This document shows, one piece after another, positions 16,154-24,885 of a stretch of DNA of 64,000 nucleotides. This DNA is from JAJPHU01 sp035553375 (GTDB lineage Bacteria > Planctomycetota > Planctomycetia > Gemmatales > Gemmataceae). Every line of letters starts with the position of its first letter. Position 1 is the first letter of the stretch. The position numbers and the translations under genes are program-made. The notes below the pieces were generated by a model that did not search any database, was not told the DNA's origin, and saw nothing but the letters and a program-made list of their open reading frames with translations. The stretch covers positions 1-64,000 of the forward strand of contig DATNCY010000378.1 of the NCBI GenBank assembly GCA_035553375.1, read 5' to 3'.

Positions 16154-18424
16154 ATGCGGATGGTCGCGTTTGTGGGGTTCGTAGTCCTCAGTGTGTTCAC
16201 GACCAAAGCCCGCGGAGACGATACGATTGTCAAGGTCGGGCAGGGCAGTTACACGCTTACGCCGCCGCCTGGAGCGAAGCAACCGCCTGCGATCGTGTAC
16301 AAAACGGACAACTTCCACGGTCCCATCCCCACAAACGATTGGTGCAGTTCACTCGTCTTCGCCAAGTATTCCGAGAGCCAATATCCGCATCCGCTCGCGG
16401 TCAAGGCAATGCCGGCCGGCTTGCGCGTGTATTATCCTGGACCATCGATCACGGCTGATCGCGTCGGCATCTTCGGCGATATGCCGGACGGTGGACAAGA
16501 CTTTGTCCTCGGGCATTCCGGACAGGCCGAGTTTCCTGACGCCCGCTTGCATGATTTCAGTGATTGGTTCGTCACGGCTTCCTTCGCCGTTGCCGGGAAA
16601 CGAATGCGTGTGTCCTACGGTCACGGCAGCCCGTTCGTTTACGCGCTTTACGAAGGCGGGGAACCGCAACTGACCTTCACCAAGAAACCGACCGTGTGGG
16701 CGGGCGATGCGAAATCGTCCGTTCTCGGCGTGACTATTGATGGCCGGCATTATGGCTTGTTTGGTCCGACCGGCGCGACGTGGGCCGGCCTTGATACGAA
16801 CAAGCTGACGTGCAAACTTGGCGATAAAGCCTATTTCGCTGTAGCAGTGTTGCCTAAGGCGACTGCAGAAACCTTGGCTTTATTTCGGCGTCACGCTTAC
16901 GTGCATGTGGTCGGAACGAAAATCGAATGGGCCTACGATGCCAAAACCAGCGCCGTCACGGAGCAATTCACGTTCACCACGAAGGTTCACGAAGGCGACG
17001 AAAAAGCAACCCTGTTCGCCCTCTATCCGCATCAGTGGCGACGCAGTTCAACGAAGTTAACCGATCTTCAATATACGTGTGTGCGTGGAACCATGAAACT
17101 TGCCGCCGGCATGGGCTTCTCGACGCGCCGCGTCTTTCCCGGCGTCCTCGTGGCATTGCCGGGTCGCGGTGCCTACGACAAAAAGACGCTGAAACAGTAT
17201 GTCGAAGCGGAGACGAGCGCGGCCGTTGCCGATCCGCGCGATACCTACTGGACCGGCAAGCGTCTGGGCAAACTGGCCGCGCTCATCCCCATCGCGGAGC
17301 AGGCCGGCGCAGACGCGGCCAAGACGAAAATGCTCGGCGAATTGAAACGCCGGCTCGAAGAATGGTTCACGGCTGACAAACCAAAGGATGCGGCGAAAGA
17401 TGCCGGACGTTTTTGCTACAACCGCACCTGGGGCACGCTCATCGGCTATCCGGCCAGCTACGGCAGCGACGATCAACTCAACGATCATCATTTTCACTAT
17501 GGCTATTACATCAAGGCCGCCGCCGAGGTCGCCCGCCACGATCCCGATTGGGCGTCCGCGAAGCGCTGGGGCGGCATGGTCGATTTGCTCATCCGCGACA
17601 TCGCCAGCCCGGACCATCACGATAAACGGTTTCCGTTTCTGCGCAACTTCGATCCGTATGCCGGCCATTCATGGGCATCGGGTACGGCCCTGTTTGGCAG
17701 CGGCAATAATCAGGAATCGTCTTCCGAGGCGATGAACGCCTGGACCGGCCTCATTCTGTGGGGAGAGACAACCGGCGATCGCTCCCTGCGCGATCTGGGT
17801 ATTTATCTCTACACCGTCGAGATGGACGCGATCAACGAATACTGGTTCGACGTACACGGCGAGAACCATCGCCAGGGTTTTACGCCGTCGGTGGTGACGA
17901 TGGTGTGGGGTGGCAAGGGCGTCAATGAGACGTGGTTCTCGAACAAACCGCCTATTGTCCACGGTATCAACTGGATTCCTCTTCACGGCGGATCGTTGTA
18001 TCTGGGCCACTATCCGGCGTATGTCCACAAGAATTACCAAGCCTTGGTCAAGGAGAATGGCGGCGAGAAATGCGATGAATGGGCGGATGCCGTGCTGATG
18101 GTTCTCGCGCTCGACGATCCGCGTTCGGCGATCCGGCAATTCGAGGCACGCAAGAAATCGCTGCCCATTGAGGCGGGCAATTCACGCGCGAATCTCTATC
18201 ACTGGCTGTACAATCTCGATGCGCTGGGCCATGTCGATCGCAGCGTCACCGCGGATTATCCGCTGTATGCGGTGTTTCGCAAGGGTAAAATACAGACTTA
18301 TGTTATCCATAATATCATGAACGAACGACGCACAATTACCTTCTCCGATGGGACCGTGATGACGATGAGCGGAAAAGGCATTGCGGTTGAGACACGCCCT
18401 GTTGCCGAAAGGAAAATACCATGA
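16154..18424 (+). CDS. Secreted endo-beta-1,3-glucanase, GH81
   Basis: 756 residues with a signal peptide (about 1-21, ending ARG). PTNDWCSSLVFAKYS and the following PHPLAVKA are the conserved N-terminal GH81 lines. DDQLNDHHFHYGYY near residue 440 and NNQESSSEAMNAW near 518 are the catalytic-region motifs carrying the acidic residues. GH81 enzymes cut laminarin or curdlan-type beta-1,3-glucans outside the cell. GGGAG precedes ATG 16154. The stop codon overlaps the start of the GH116 gene (ATGA), so both enzymes are made together. Confidence 0.92.
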   Translation: MRMVAFVGFVVLSVFTTKARGDDTIVKVGQGSYTLTPPPGAKQPPAIVYKTDNFHGPIPTNDWCSSLVFAKYSESQYPHPLAVKAMPAGLRVYYPGPSITADRVGIFGDMPDGGQDFVLGHSGQAEFPDARLHDFSDWFVTASFAVAGKRMRVSYGHGSPFVYALYEGGEPQLTFTKKPTVWAGDAKSSVLGVTIDGRHYGLFGPTGATWAGLDTNKLTCKLGDKAYFAVAVLPKATAETLALFRRHAYVHVVGTKIEWAYDAKTSAVTEQFTFTTKVHEGDEKATLFALYPHQWRRSSTKLTDLQYTCVRGTMKLAAGMGFSTRRVFPGVLVALPGRGAYDKKTLKQYVEAETSAAVADPRDTYWTGKRLGKLAALIPIAEQAGADAAKTKMLGELKRRLEEWFTADKPKDAAKDAGRFCYNRTWGTLIGYPASYGSDDQLNDHHFHYGYYIKAAAEVARHDPDWASAKRWGGMVDLLIRDIASPDHHDKRFPFLRNFDPYAGHSWASGTALFGSGNNQESSSEAMNAWTGLILWGETTGDRSLRDLGIYLYTVEMDAINEYWFDVHGENHRQGFTPSVVTMVWGGKGVNETWFSNKPPIVHGINWIPLHGGSLYLGHYPAYVHKNYQALVKENGGEKCDEWADAVLMVLALDDPRSAIRQFEARKKSLPIEAGNSRANLYHWLYNLDALGHVDRSVTADYPLYAVFRKGKIQTYVIHNIMNERRTITFSDGTVMTMSGKGIAVETRPVAERKIP

Positions 18425-21400
18425 ATCCACAAGGTTCCTCGGCGCACGACGAACGTGATGATGTCTGTACTTCACCGGCTTGCGACTGTGGTACGCTGCC
18501 GCGCCGTGATTTTCTTCTCGCCGTCGGGCTGGGGACGGCCGGGACGCTGGCCTCAGCGCGACGCGCCGTCGCTGGGCCGTTTCACGCGGAGGATTTCGCT
18601 ACGTTGGTGCCTGCCGATAAGAAACTCGATCCCGATTGGGTTAAGTCACTCTTCGCGCGGGGTACACGAACCGTCTTCCGGGGTGCCGAACTGGACAAGA
18701 TCGGCATGCCGGTCGGTGGCATTTGCGCCGGCATGCTGTACCTGGGTGGCGACGGCAAATTGTGGCTGTGGGACATTTTCAATCGCGTTTATGATGCGGG
18801 CAGCGGTGGGCCGCACTATGCTCATCCGCTGACGCCCTCCTCGCCGCTCGATCAGGGTTTCGCCCTGCAAATGACCGTTGGCGACAAGACGCAAACGCGG
18901 CCTCTCGACCGTAGTGGTTTCGCCGATATTCGTTTTACCGGCGAATATCCCATCGGCTTTGTCGAGTATCGCGATCCTAATTCACCATTATCGGTTTCGC
19001 TGGAAGCGTTCTCGCCGTTTATTCCGCTCGACGCGGATAGCTCCAGTTTGCCAGCGACGGTGATGCATTTCACCGTCAAGAACACGAGCAAGGACAAAGT
19101 CGAGGCGGAGTTGGGCGGCTGGCTGGAGAACGCCGTTTGTCTGCATAGTGGCCAACCGGGGCGCTTGCAGCGACGCAACGGCGTCGTGCGTCGTCCGGGA
19201 GTCACGTTCCTTGAATGCAGCGCTGAAGCCGTGCCCCAGCGCCCGCGCTCAGCGGTGCGTGCCGATATGCTCTTCGAGGATTTCGAGAAGGGAACGTATG
19301 AAGGCTGGACCGTCACCGGCACCGCGTTCGGCAAGGAGCCGGTAGAAAGGGCGAAGATGCCCGCGTATCAGGGTGAGATCGGTTCCAAAGGGAAACGCCT
19401 GGTCAACACGCACAACGCTCGGCAAGGTGAGGATGTCCGAAAGGCCGATGCCCACATCGGCACGCTGACCAGTAAGCCGTTCAAGATCGAACGCCATTAC
19501 ATCACATTTCTCATTGGCGGTGGGTCACACAAAGGAAAAACATGTGTCAATTTGCTCATCGATGATAAAGTCGTAGTCTCGGCGACCGGCCGCGACAACA
19601 ATCACATGCAGCCGCACAGTTTCGATGTGCGACCTTGGGCCGGTCAGATGGCGCGGATACAGATCGTTGATAACGAACGGGGAGCGTGGGGCAACATCGG
19701 CGTGGATGACATTGTTTTCAGCGATCGGCCGCGCGACGTGCCGTTTGTTCTCAGCGAACAATTCGACCACGGCACGATGGGACTGGCCTTGCTGGATCCC
19801 GTTGAGGGCGATCGCGCGGTGACGGCGCTGCCTGATAGCAGAGTGCCCACTGGCATTTTCAGCCATCGCGCGAAAGTCGCGGACGAACCTGTGAACCGTC
19901 CCTTTGGCCGCAAGCTCGTGGGGTCGCTAACACGCAAGCTCACGCTCGAACCTGGTGCCGAGGCAACCGTCACGTTCGTCATCACCTGGCATTTTCCGAA
20001 CATTCGCCTCGCCCCTTTACCAGACCTGGGCGGTCGCTCTTACGGCAAGCGTTTCAAGTCCGCTCTCGCTGTTGCGGAGTACATTGCCGCGAACTTCAAG
20101 CGTTTGAGCCAGCAAACGCGACTGTGGCACGATACTTGGTACGACTCGACGCTGCCGTACTGGTTCCTCGATCGTACCTTCGTCAACACGTCCATCCTCG
20201 CTTCGACAACGTGCTACTGGTTCGCTAACGGTCGCTTCTATGGCTGGGAGGGTGTCGGTTGCTGTGCGGGGACTTGTACGCATGTCTGGCAATACGCGCA
20301 GGCAGTCGCGCGCATTTTCCCGCAGTTGGAACGCACGACGCGCGAGAACGTCGATTACGGCGTGGCCTTCCATGCCGACAGCGGGGCGATGGACTATCGC
20401 GCCGAGGCGGCTCGACAGGTTGCCGTGGATGGGCAGGCTGGCACGATCTTGCGTGCTTATCGCGAACATCAAATGTCGGTGGATGCCGCGTTCCTCAAGC
20501 GCACCTGGCCGCGCATCAAGAAATCCATCGAGTACCTGATGCGCCAGGACCGCGACGCGGACGGGTTGCTTGAGGGCGAGCAGTACAACACGCTTGATGC
20601 GCCGTGGTATGGCGAGATTGCCTGGATTAGTTCGCTCTATCTCGCCGCCGTCCGCGCCGGGGCGGCAATGGCCGAGGAAATGAACGATGCCGCTTTCGCC
20701 AAGCGCTGTCAGGCGATTGCGGAGCGCGGCCATAAACGCATGGTTGAACGCGTGTTCAATGGTGAATATTTTATCCAGCGACTCGATCCCAAGCACCTCG
20801 AAGCGATCAACTCCAACGACGGTTGCGAGATCGATCAAATGCTCGGCCAAAGTTGGGCCTGGCAGGTCGGTTTACCGCGTGTGCTGCCGGAGAAAGAGAC
20901 GCGCTCGGCCCTGCAAGCACTGTGGAAATATAACTTCACGCCGGACATTGGCCCCTATCGGCGTGGATTCAAGGCCATCCAGGGCGGGCGCTGGTACGCC
21001 ATGCCGGGCGAGGGCGGTCTGCTCATGTGTACCTGGCCGAAGGGCGGTGCCGAGAAAGCGGCCGGCAAGGGCCACGCCGGTTTTGTCGCTTATTTTAATG
21101 AGTGCATGACCGGCTTCGAGTATCAGGTTGCCGCTCACATGATGGCCGAGGGGTTAACACAAGAGAGCCTGGCCATTGTGCGGACGATTCACGATCGCTA
21201 TCACGCCGCACGCCGAAATCCATTCAACGAGATTGAATGTAGCGATCATTACGCCCGCGCCATGGCCGGCTATGGCGTCTTCCTGACGGCGTGCGGTTAC
21301 GAGCATCATGGACCGAAGGGACATCTCGGTTTCGCACCGCGGCTAACGCCAGAGGATTTCCGCGCTCCCTTCACCACGGCCGAGGGTTGGGGGACTTTCA

Positions 21401-21639
21401 CTCAGAAGCGTGCGGGCCGCACGCAACAAGACACAATCGCTCTGAAATGGGGTAAATTGCGGATGCGCACACTCACTTTTGCAGTCGCGGAGAAAGTCAA
21501 GCCGGCCCAGGTGAAGGTCACGCTCAAGGGGAAGGAATTAGCGTGCCGGCACTCTATGCGAGACGGACGACTGCTCATCGCGCTGGAGACCGACGTGATC
21601 CTGGAAGCCGGGCAGACACTGAAAATCACGGTCGGATAA
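18421..21639 (+). CDS. Tat-exported GH116 beta-glucosidase-like enzyme
   Basis: 1072 residues. RRDFLLAVGLG at 28-38 is a twin-arginine signal. The N-terminal GH116 domain starts near GGICAGMLYLGGDGK and is interrupted at about 280-437 by an inserted jelly-roll module (FEDFEKGTYEGW to NIGVDDIVF), resembling carbohydrate-binding domains of GH32 proteins. The catalytic (alpha/alpha)6 half includes YGWEGVGCCAGTCTHVW, CEIDQMLGQSWAWQVG and ECSDHYARAMAGYG. GH116 members hydrolyse beta-glucosides, beta-xylosides or glucosylceramides. Coupling to GH81 suggests that it trims oligosaccharides released from beta-glucan. Confidence 0.88.
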   Translation: MNPQGSSAHDERDDVCTSPACDCGTLPRRDFLLAVGLGTAGTLASARRAVAGPFHAEDFATLVPADKKLDPDWVKSLFARGTRTVFRGAELDKIGMPVGGICAGMLYLGGDGKLWLWDIFNRVYDAGSGGPHYAHPLTPSSPLDQGFALQMTVGDKTQTRPLDRSGFADIRFTGEYPIGFVEYRDPNSPLSVSLEAFSPFIPLDADSSSLPATVMHFTVKNTSKDKVEAELGGWLENAVCLHSGQPGRLQRRNGVVRRPGVTFLECSAEAVPQRPRSAVRADMLFEDFEKGTYEGWTVTGTAFGKEPVERAKMPAYQGEIGSKGKRLVNTHNARQGEDVRKADAHIGTLTSKPFKIERHYITFLIGGGSHKGKTCVNLLIDDKVVVSATGRDNNHMQPHSFDVRPWAGQMARIQIVDNERGAWGNIGVDDIVFSDRPRDVPFVLSEQFDHGTMGLALLDPVEGDRAVTALPDSRVPTGIFSHRAKVADEPVNRPFGRKLVGSLTRKLTLEPGAEATVTFVITWHFPNIRLAPLPDLGGRSYGKRFKSALAVAEYIAANFKRLSQQTRLWHDTWYDSTLPYWFLDRTFVNTSILASTTCYWFANGRFYGWEGVGCCAGTCTHVWQYAQAVARIFPQLERTTRENVDYGVAFHADSGAMDYRAEAARQVAVDGQAGTILRAYREHQMSVDAAFLKRTWPRIKKSIEYLMRQDRDADGLLEGEQYNTLDAPWYGEIAWISSLYLAAVRAGAAMAEEMNDAAFAKRCQAIAERGHKRMVERVFNGEYFIQRLDPKHLEAINSNDGCEIDQMLGQSWAWQVGLPRVLPEKETRSALQALWKYNFTPDIGPYRRGFKAIQGGRWYAMPGEGGLLMCTWPKGGAEKAAGKGHAGFVAYFNECMTGFEYQVAAHMMAEGLTQESLAIVRTIHDRYHAARRNPFNEIECSDHYARAMAGYGVFLTACGYEHHGPKGHLGFAPRLTPEDFRAPFTTAEGWGTFTQKRAGRTQQDTIALKWGKLRMRTLTFAVAEKVKPAQVKVTLKGKELACRHSMRDGRLLIALETDVILEAGQTLKITVG

Positions 21640-21675
21640 GGAACCGCGAGTGGTAGGGCTTAGCCCTCTGCTCAT

Positions 21676-23310
21676 TCAGCGTGTGAAGTGTAGTTGAATG
21701 CTCCCCACCACCAGCAACACGAACCAGCAGCAGCCGAGCAGAGTCAGGCCATAGGTCAGACCGAACGGCGCACACACCATGAACACAGCCAGGCCGAAGA
21801 AAATCACACTCCAGACATAGAACCATCCCCAGATCGACGCGCCAAGGGTGGCGAAGCACATGCCGCTGAGTACGGCCAGTACCGGTGCCAGCGGCAGCGG
21901 CTCGTTAAGGAAATGATTGACGATCACCAGCGACAGAAAGCCGCCATAATACGCGGGCACGAGGTTCCAGACTTGTCGTTCCACCGCCGTCATGCCGCGC
22001 TCTTTCACGGGCCGCAGACGCACCGCCAGGAAGAGCATGACGCCGATCTGCGTGAGTTTCGTCGCCAACATCGCCATCCAGCGATAACTCGGCTCCAAAT
22101 GAAGCTCCCAGTAATTCGCCAGGGCGCAGCCGACCAGGATAGTCAGACCGACGGCCAACAGCAAGCGCGGCCAGCCCTCCGAAAGAATATCGCGATGGCG
22201 CGCGCCCAGGCCGCGCCTCAGCCGTTTCAGCCAGGTCAGCCGTTTGGCCGTAACCGGTTCGCCGCGCAGAAACGCACGCAGGTCCGCGGCGAGGCCGGCG
22301 GCGCTGGCGTAGCGATCCTCCGGGCGCTTGGCCAACGCCTTGAGGCAGACGGCTTCCACCTCACGCGGAATAGCGGGGTTGTGCAGGCGCGGCGAGGGAG
22401 GGCTGTCCTCGACCACCTGCGCCGGCAAGGCGTGAGCGGGGCCTTCAAACGGCAATCGACCCGTCAGCAACTCGTAGAGGATCACGCCGAGCGAATACAC
22501 ATCGCTGCGTGCGTCGGCGGTGTGACTGTGGCCGGCGGCCTGCTCGGGGGCCATGTAGGGCAATGAGCCGAGAATGTGACCGTCGGAGGTCGGCGCACTG
22601 GCCGAATCGGTCAGAAAATCCAGACGGGCCAGGCCGAAATCGAGAACGTGCGGCCGACCTTCCGCGTCGATGAGAAGGTTGCCCGGTTTGAGGTCGCGAT
22701 GGCAGACGCCTTGGCCGTGTGCATGCTCGACCACCTCGGCGATACACGCGACCAACTCGACCATCTCGGCGAGGCTGGCTCCGCGCTGCTGACACCACAG
22801 ACGCGGCTCAACACCCTCGATGAACTCCGTCACCAGATAATAAGGCGGTCCCTGCCGGCTATAATCGAAGAGTTGGACGATCCCAGGATGCGCCAGGCGT
22901 GCGATGGCGCAGGCCTCGCGTTGAAAGCGACGCACCGCTTCGGGTTGATCGAGCCGGCCGGCGTGGAGTACCTTCAAGGCGACCTGTCGCTTCACGTCGG
23001 GATCGAAACCCAGGTAGACGATGCCGAATCCGCCCTGGCCCAGCTCGCGCTCGATGCGATACGGACCGATGTGTTCCGGTCCGCCGCTCCGCGAATGACT
23101 CAGAGGGCACTCGGCGAGAGTAGTCGGGTCGCCGAACAGCTGATCGAGCGCGGCCAGAGCGCTGCCGAGTTCGGGATGCCGCGCCAGCAATGCCGCGCGG
23201 TCCACGGATTGGCCGGACTGGATGGCGGTGAGCGCGGCGTCGAGCGCCGCCGCTGCTTCCGGCTCCAGGGTGAGAGTGTCCAACGGAGTGGAACGCTTAA
23301 ATTCTGTCAT
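21676..23310 (-). CDS. Membrane-anchored Ser/Thr protein kinase (PknB type)
   Basis: 544 residues. A short acidic N-terminus is followed by a complete Hanks-type kinase domain (about 70-340): LGQGGFGIVYLG, VALKVL, HRDLKPGN, DFGLARL and PYMAPEQAAG. A C-terminal region of about 150 residues holds five or so hydrophobic helices, so the kinase faces the cytoplasm and is anchored in the membrane. There is no WD40 or TPR sensor tail. ATG 23310 begins the acidic leader; upstream extension to 23439 is possible but has no supporting signal. Convergent with GH116 and divergent from the AhpD-like gene. Confidence 0.9.
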   Translation of the reverse strand: MTEFKRSTPLDTLTLEPEAAAALDAALTAIQSGQSVDRAALLARHPELGSALAALDQLFGDPTTLAECPLSHSRSGGPEHIGPYRIERELGQGGFGIVYLGFDPDVKRQVALKVLHAGRLDQPEAVRRFQREACAIARLAHPGIVQLFDYSRQGPPYYLVTEFIEGVEPRLWCQQRGASLAEMVELVACIAEVVEHAHGQGVCHRDLKPGNLLIDAEGRPHVLDFGLARLDFLTDSASAPTSDGHILGSLPYMAPEQAAGHSHTADARSDVYSLGVILYELLTGRLPFEGPAHALPAQVVEDSPPSPRLHNPAIPREVEAVCLKALAKRPEDRYASAAGLAADLRAFLRGEPVTAKRLTWLKRLRRGLGARHRDILSEGWPRLLLAVGLTILVGCALANYWELHLEPSYRWMAMLATKLTQIGVMLFLAVRLRPVKERGMTAVERQVWNLVPAYYGGFLSLVIVNHFLNEPLPLAPVLAVLSGMCFATLGASIWGWFYVWSVIFFGLAVFMVCAPFGLTYGLTLLGCCWFVLLVVGSIQLHFTR

Positions 23311-23499
23311 GAAAGCGGACCAATCAAGATAAAAAAGATTCAGCCGACATCTTACACCAGCGACCATTGTCCTGCGCGAGTCTTCACCGATTATCCGTTC
23401 CGTTCGGCTCAACTGCAACCAAGATCGCGCGGAACCCATAAGATAGCGCGGAAAGTTCCTCGACTGCTCCTTTTCTCCATCCTATTTCAGGAGGCCGTC

Positions 23500-24015
23500 A
23501 TGCCGCGTATTCAACCCTTGAAGGACGAGCAAGCCACGCCACAAGCCCGGACTCTTTTCGACAAGATCCAGTCCGCGTTCAAGATGGTGCCGAACATCTT
23601 TCGCACCATGGGCCATGCCCCCGATGTTCTACAAGCGACCCTCGCCCTGAATCAGGCGATCCAGAGCGATCTCGATCCCAAATTGCGCGAACTGGCCTAT
23701 TTGAAGGCGTCGCAGGTGAATCAGTGTAAATACTGCCAACACTATCACAGCGGAGCCGCTCGCAAGGTCGGTCTCTCGGAGGCGCAGGTGGAAGCGCTCG
23801 GCAACTACGAGCAGAGCAGCATCTACAGCGATCTGGAGAAACTGGTTCTGCGCTTCGCCGAGCAGTGGACGCGGCAGGGGAAGGCCGATGCCGAGGTTGT
23901 GTCCGCGCTGGCGCAGAAACTCTCTCCTTCGCAGATGATCGTCCTCGCTGCCACGGTTGGCTTGGCCAACTGGACGAACCGTTTCAATGAAACCTTCGAC
24001 ATTCAGCTTCCGTGA
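23500..24015 (+). CDS. AhpD/carboxymuconolactone-decarboxylase-like peroxidase
   Basis: 171 residues. C76-K-Y-C79 with H83 is the redox-active CxxC...H of AhpD-like alkylhydroperoxidases, followed by the helical CMD fold. Such proteins reduce peroxides with a thiol donor. ATG 23500 is preceded by CAGGAGG; the frame is open for 900 bases further upstream, but that part is antisense to the kinase gene and shows no domain. A 31-bp palindrome follows the stop. Confidence 0.9.
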   Translation: MPRIQPLKDEQATPQARTLFDKIQSAFKMVPNIFRTMGHAPDVLQATLALNQAIQSDLDPKLRELAYLKASQVNQCKYCQHYHSGAARKVGLSEAQVEALGNYEQSSIYSDLEKLVLRFAEQWTRQGKADAEVVSALAQKLSPSQMIVLAATVGLANWTNRFNETFDIQLP

Positions 24016-24031
24016 CAGACGAGGGGCTGTT

Positions 24032-24106
24032 GGCGAACGGCCGGCGTAAGCCGGCTGGTATAGTATCCACCAACCTATACCAGCCGGCTTACGCCGGCCG
24101 TTCGCC
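24032..24106. repeat. Palindrome, 31-bp perfect arms, GGCGAACGGCCGGCGTAAGC type
   Basis: The arms 24032-24062 and 24076-24106 pair perfectly around a 13-base loop. It lies 17 bases after the AhpD-like stop. Relatives are the in-gene copy at 11824-11886 and the half copy at 36265-36290. Confidence 0.9.
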
Positions 24107-24221
24107 AGGCTGATACCTCTTGACAAAAACGAAGGTTTCATGCATTACCTCCGCGCGATGCGATCCAGATTTCGCTCGAAGTGAATCGGCGAAGTGGGAT
24201 CGCGGCGCGGAGGAGGGGGCG

Positions 24222-24818
24222 ATGAGTCGAAGTAGTCTTTTAGCGGTGGGCATACTGTTGCTCGGCGGGACGGCGGTCCTTGCCACGGAACTCGTTGGCG
24301 TGCGCTTTAGCAACACACAATTCACCACGACGATGGAGATCAAGGTTGGCGACAAGCCGGTCCATCTGGTGCTAACCGGCGTGGGACTGCGACAGAAGTT
24401 CTTTCTCAACGTCTACGCCATCGGCAGTTACGTGATCGAAGGCGCGGCCGTCCACACGGCGGAGGAATTGGCCGCCCTCGATCAACCGAAGCAACTGCAT
24501 CTGGTACTCGAACGCGATGTGGACGGCAAGGACATGGCCGAGGCGTTTCTCGTGGCCATTCGCCAGAATCATCCGGTGCCGGCCTTCAACGACGAGGTGA
24601 ATCGGCTGACCGAGATGCTACGCGAACTGGATCTCAAGAAGGACGACCACATTTATTTGACGCATCTGCCGGGCGTGGGTTTGCGCTGCCATGTGGTCAA
24701 CAAGGGCGAATTTACTATCGACAATCCGAAGTTCTCGAAGGCGGTTTGGGATATTTATCTCGGCAAGAACAACGTCGGCGAAGGGATCAAGAAGGGACTT
24801 ACCTCGCGGCTGAAGTAA
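24222..24818 (+). CDS. Secreted chalcone-isomerase-like protein
   Basis: 198 residues with a signal peptide (about 1-22). GVRFSNTQFTTTM, the GVGLRQKFFLNVYAIGSYV strand, and VDGKDMAEAFLVAIRQN belong to the bacterial chalcone-isomerase-like family (PF16036 type). Bacterial members are not known to cyclise flavonoids and are thought to bind fatty acids or lipid-like molecules. ATG 24222 has GGAGG upstream. A single-gene unit bounded by palindromes on both sides. Confidence 0.8.
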   Translation: MSRSSLLAVGILLLGGTAVLATELVGVRFSNTQFTTTMEIKVGDKPVHLVLTGVGLRQKFFLNVYAIGSYVIEGAAVHTAEELAALDQPKQLHLVLERDVDGKDMAEAFLVAIRQNHPVPAFNDEVNRLTEMLRELDLKKDDHIYLTHLPGVGLRCHVVNKGEFTIDNPKFSKAVWDIYLGKNNVGEGIKKGLTSRLK

Positions 24819-24831
24819 CGGGACAAAACTT

Positions 24832-24884
24832 TGCCAGCCCGCAGCGCCAGCAAGGGATTCCCTTGCTGGCGCTGCGGGCTGGCA
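24832..24884. repeat. Palindrome, AGCCCGCAGCGCCAGCAAGG family, copy 1
   Basis: 26-base perfect arms separated by a single base, 13 bases after the chalcone-isomerase-like stop and just outside the 3' end of the convergent MlrC gene. It may terminate both. Confidence 0.9.
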
Positions 24885-24885
24885 G

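Noticed and set aside
22576..23499. N-terminal extension of the AhpD-like frame
   Set aside because: The frame is open, but this part is antisense to the kinase; a strong ribosome site at 23500 marks the true start.
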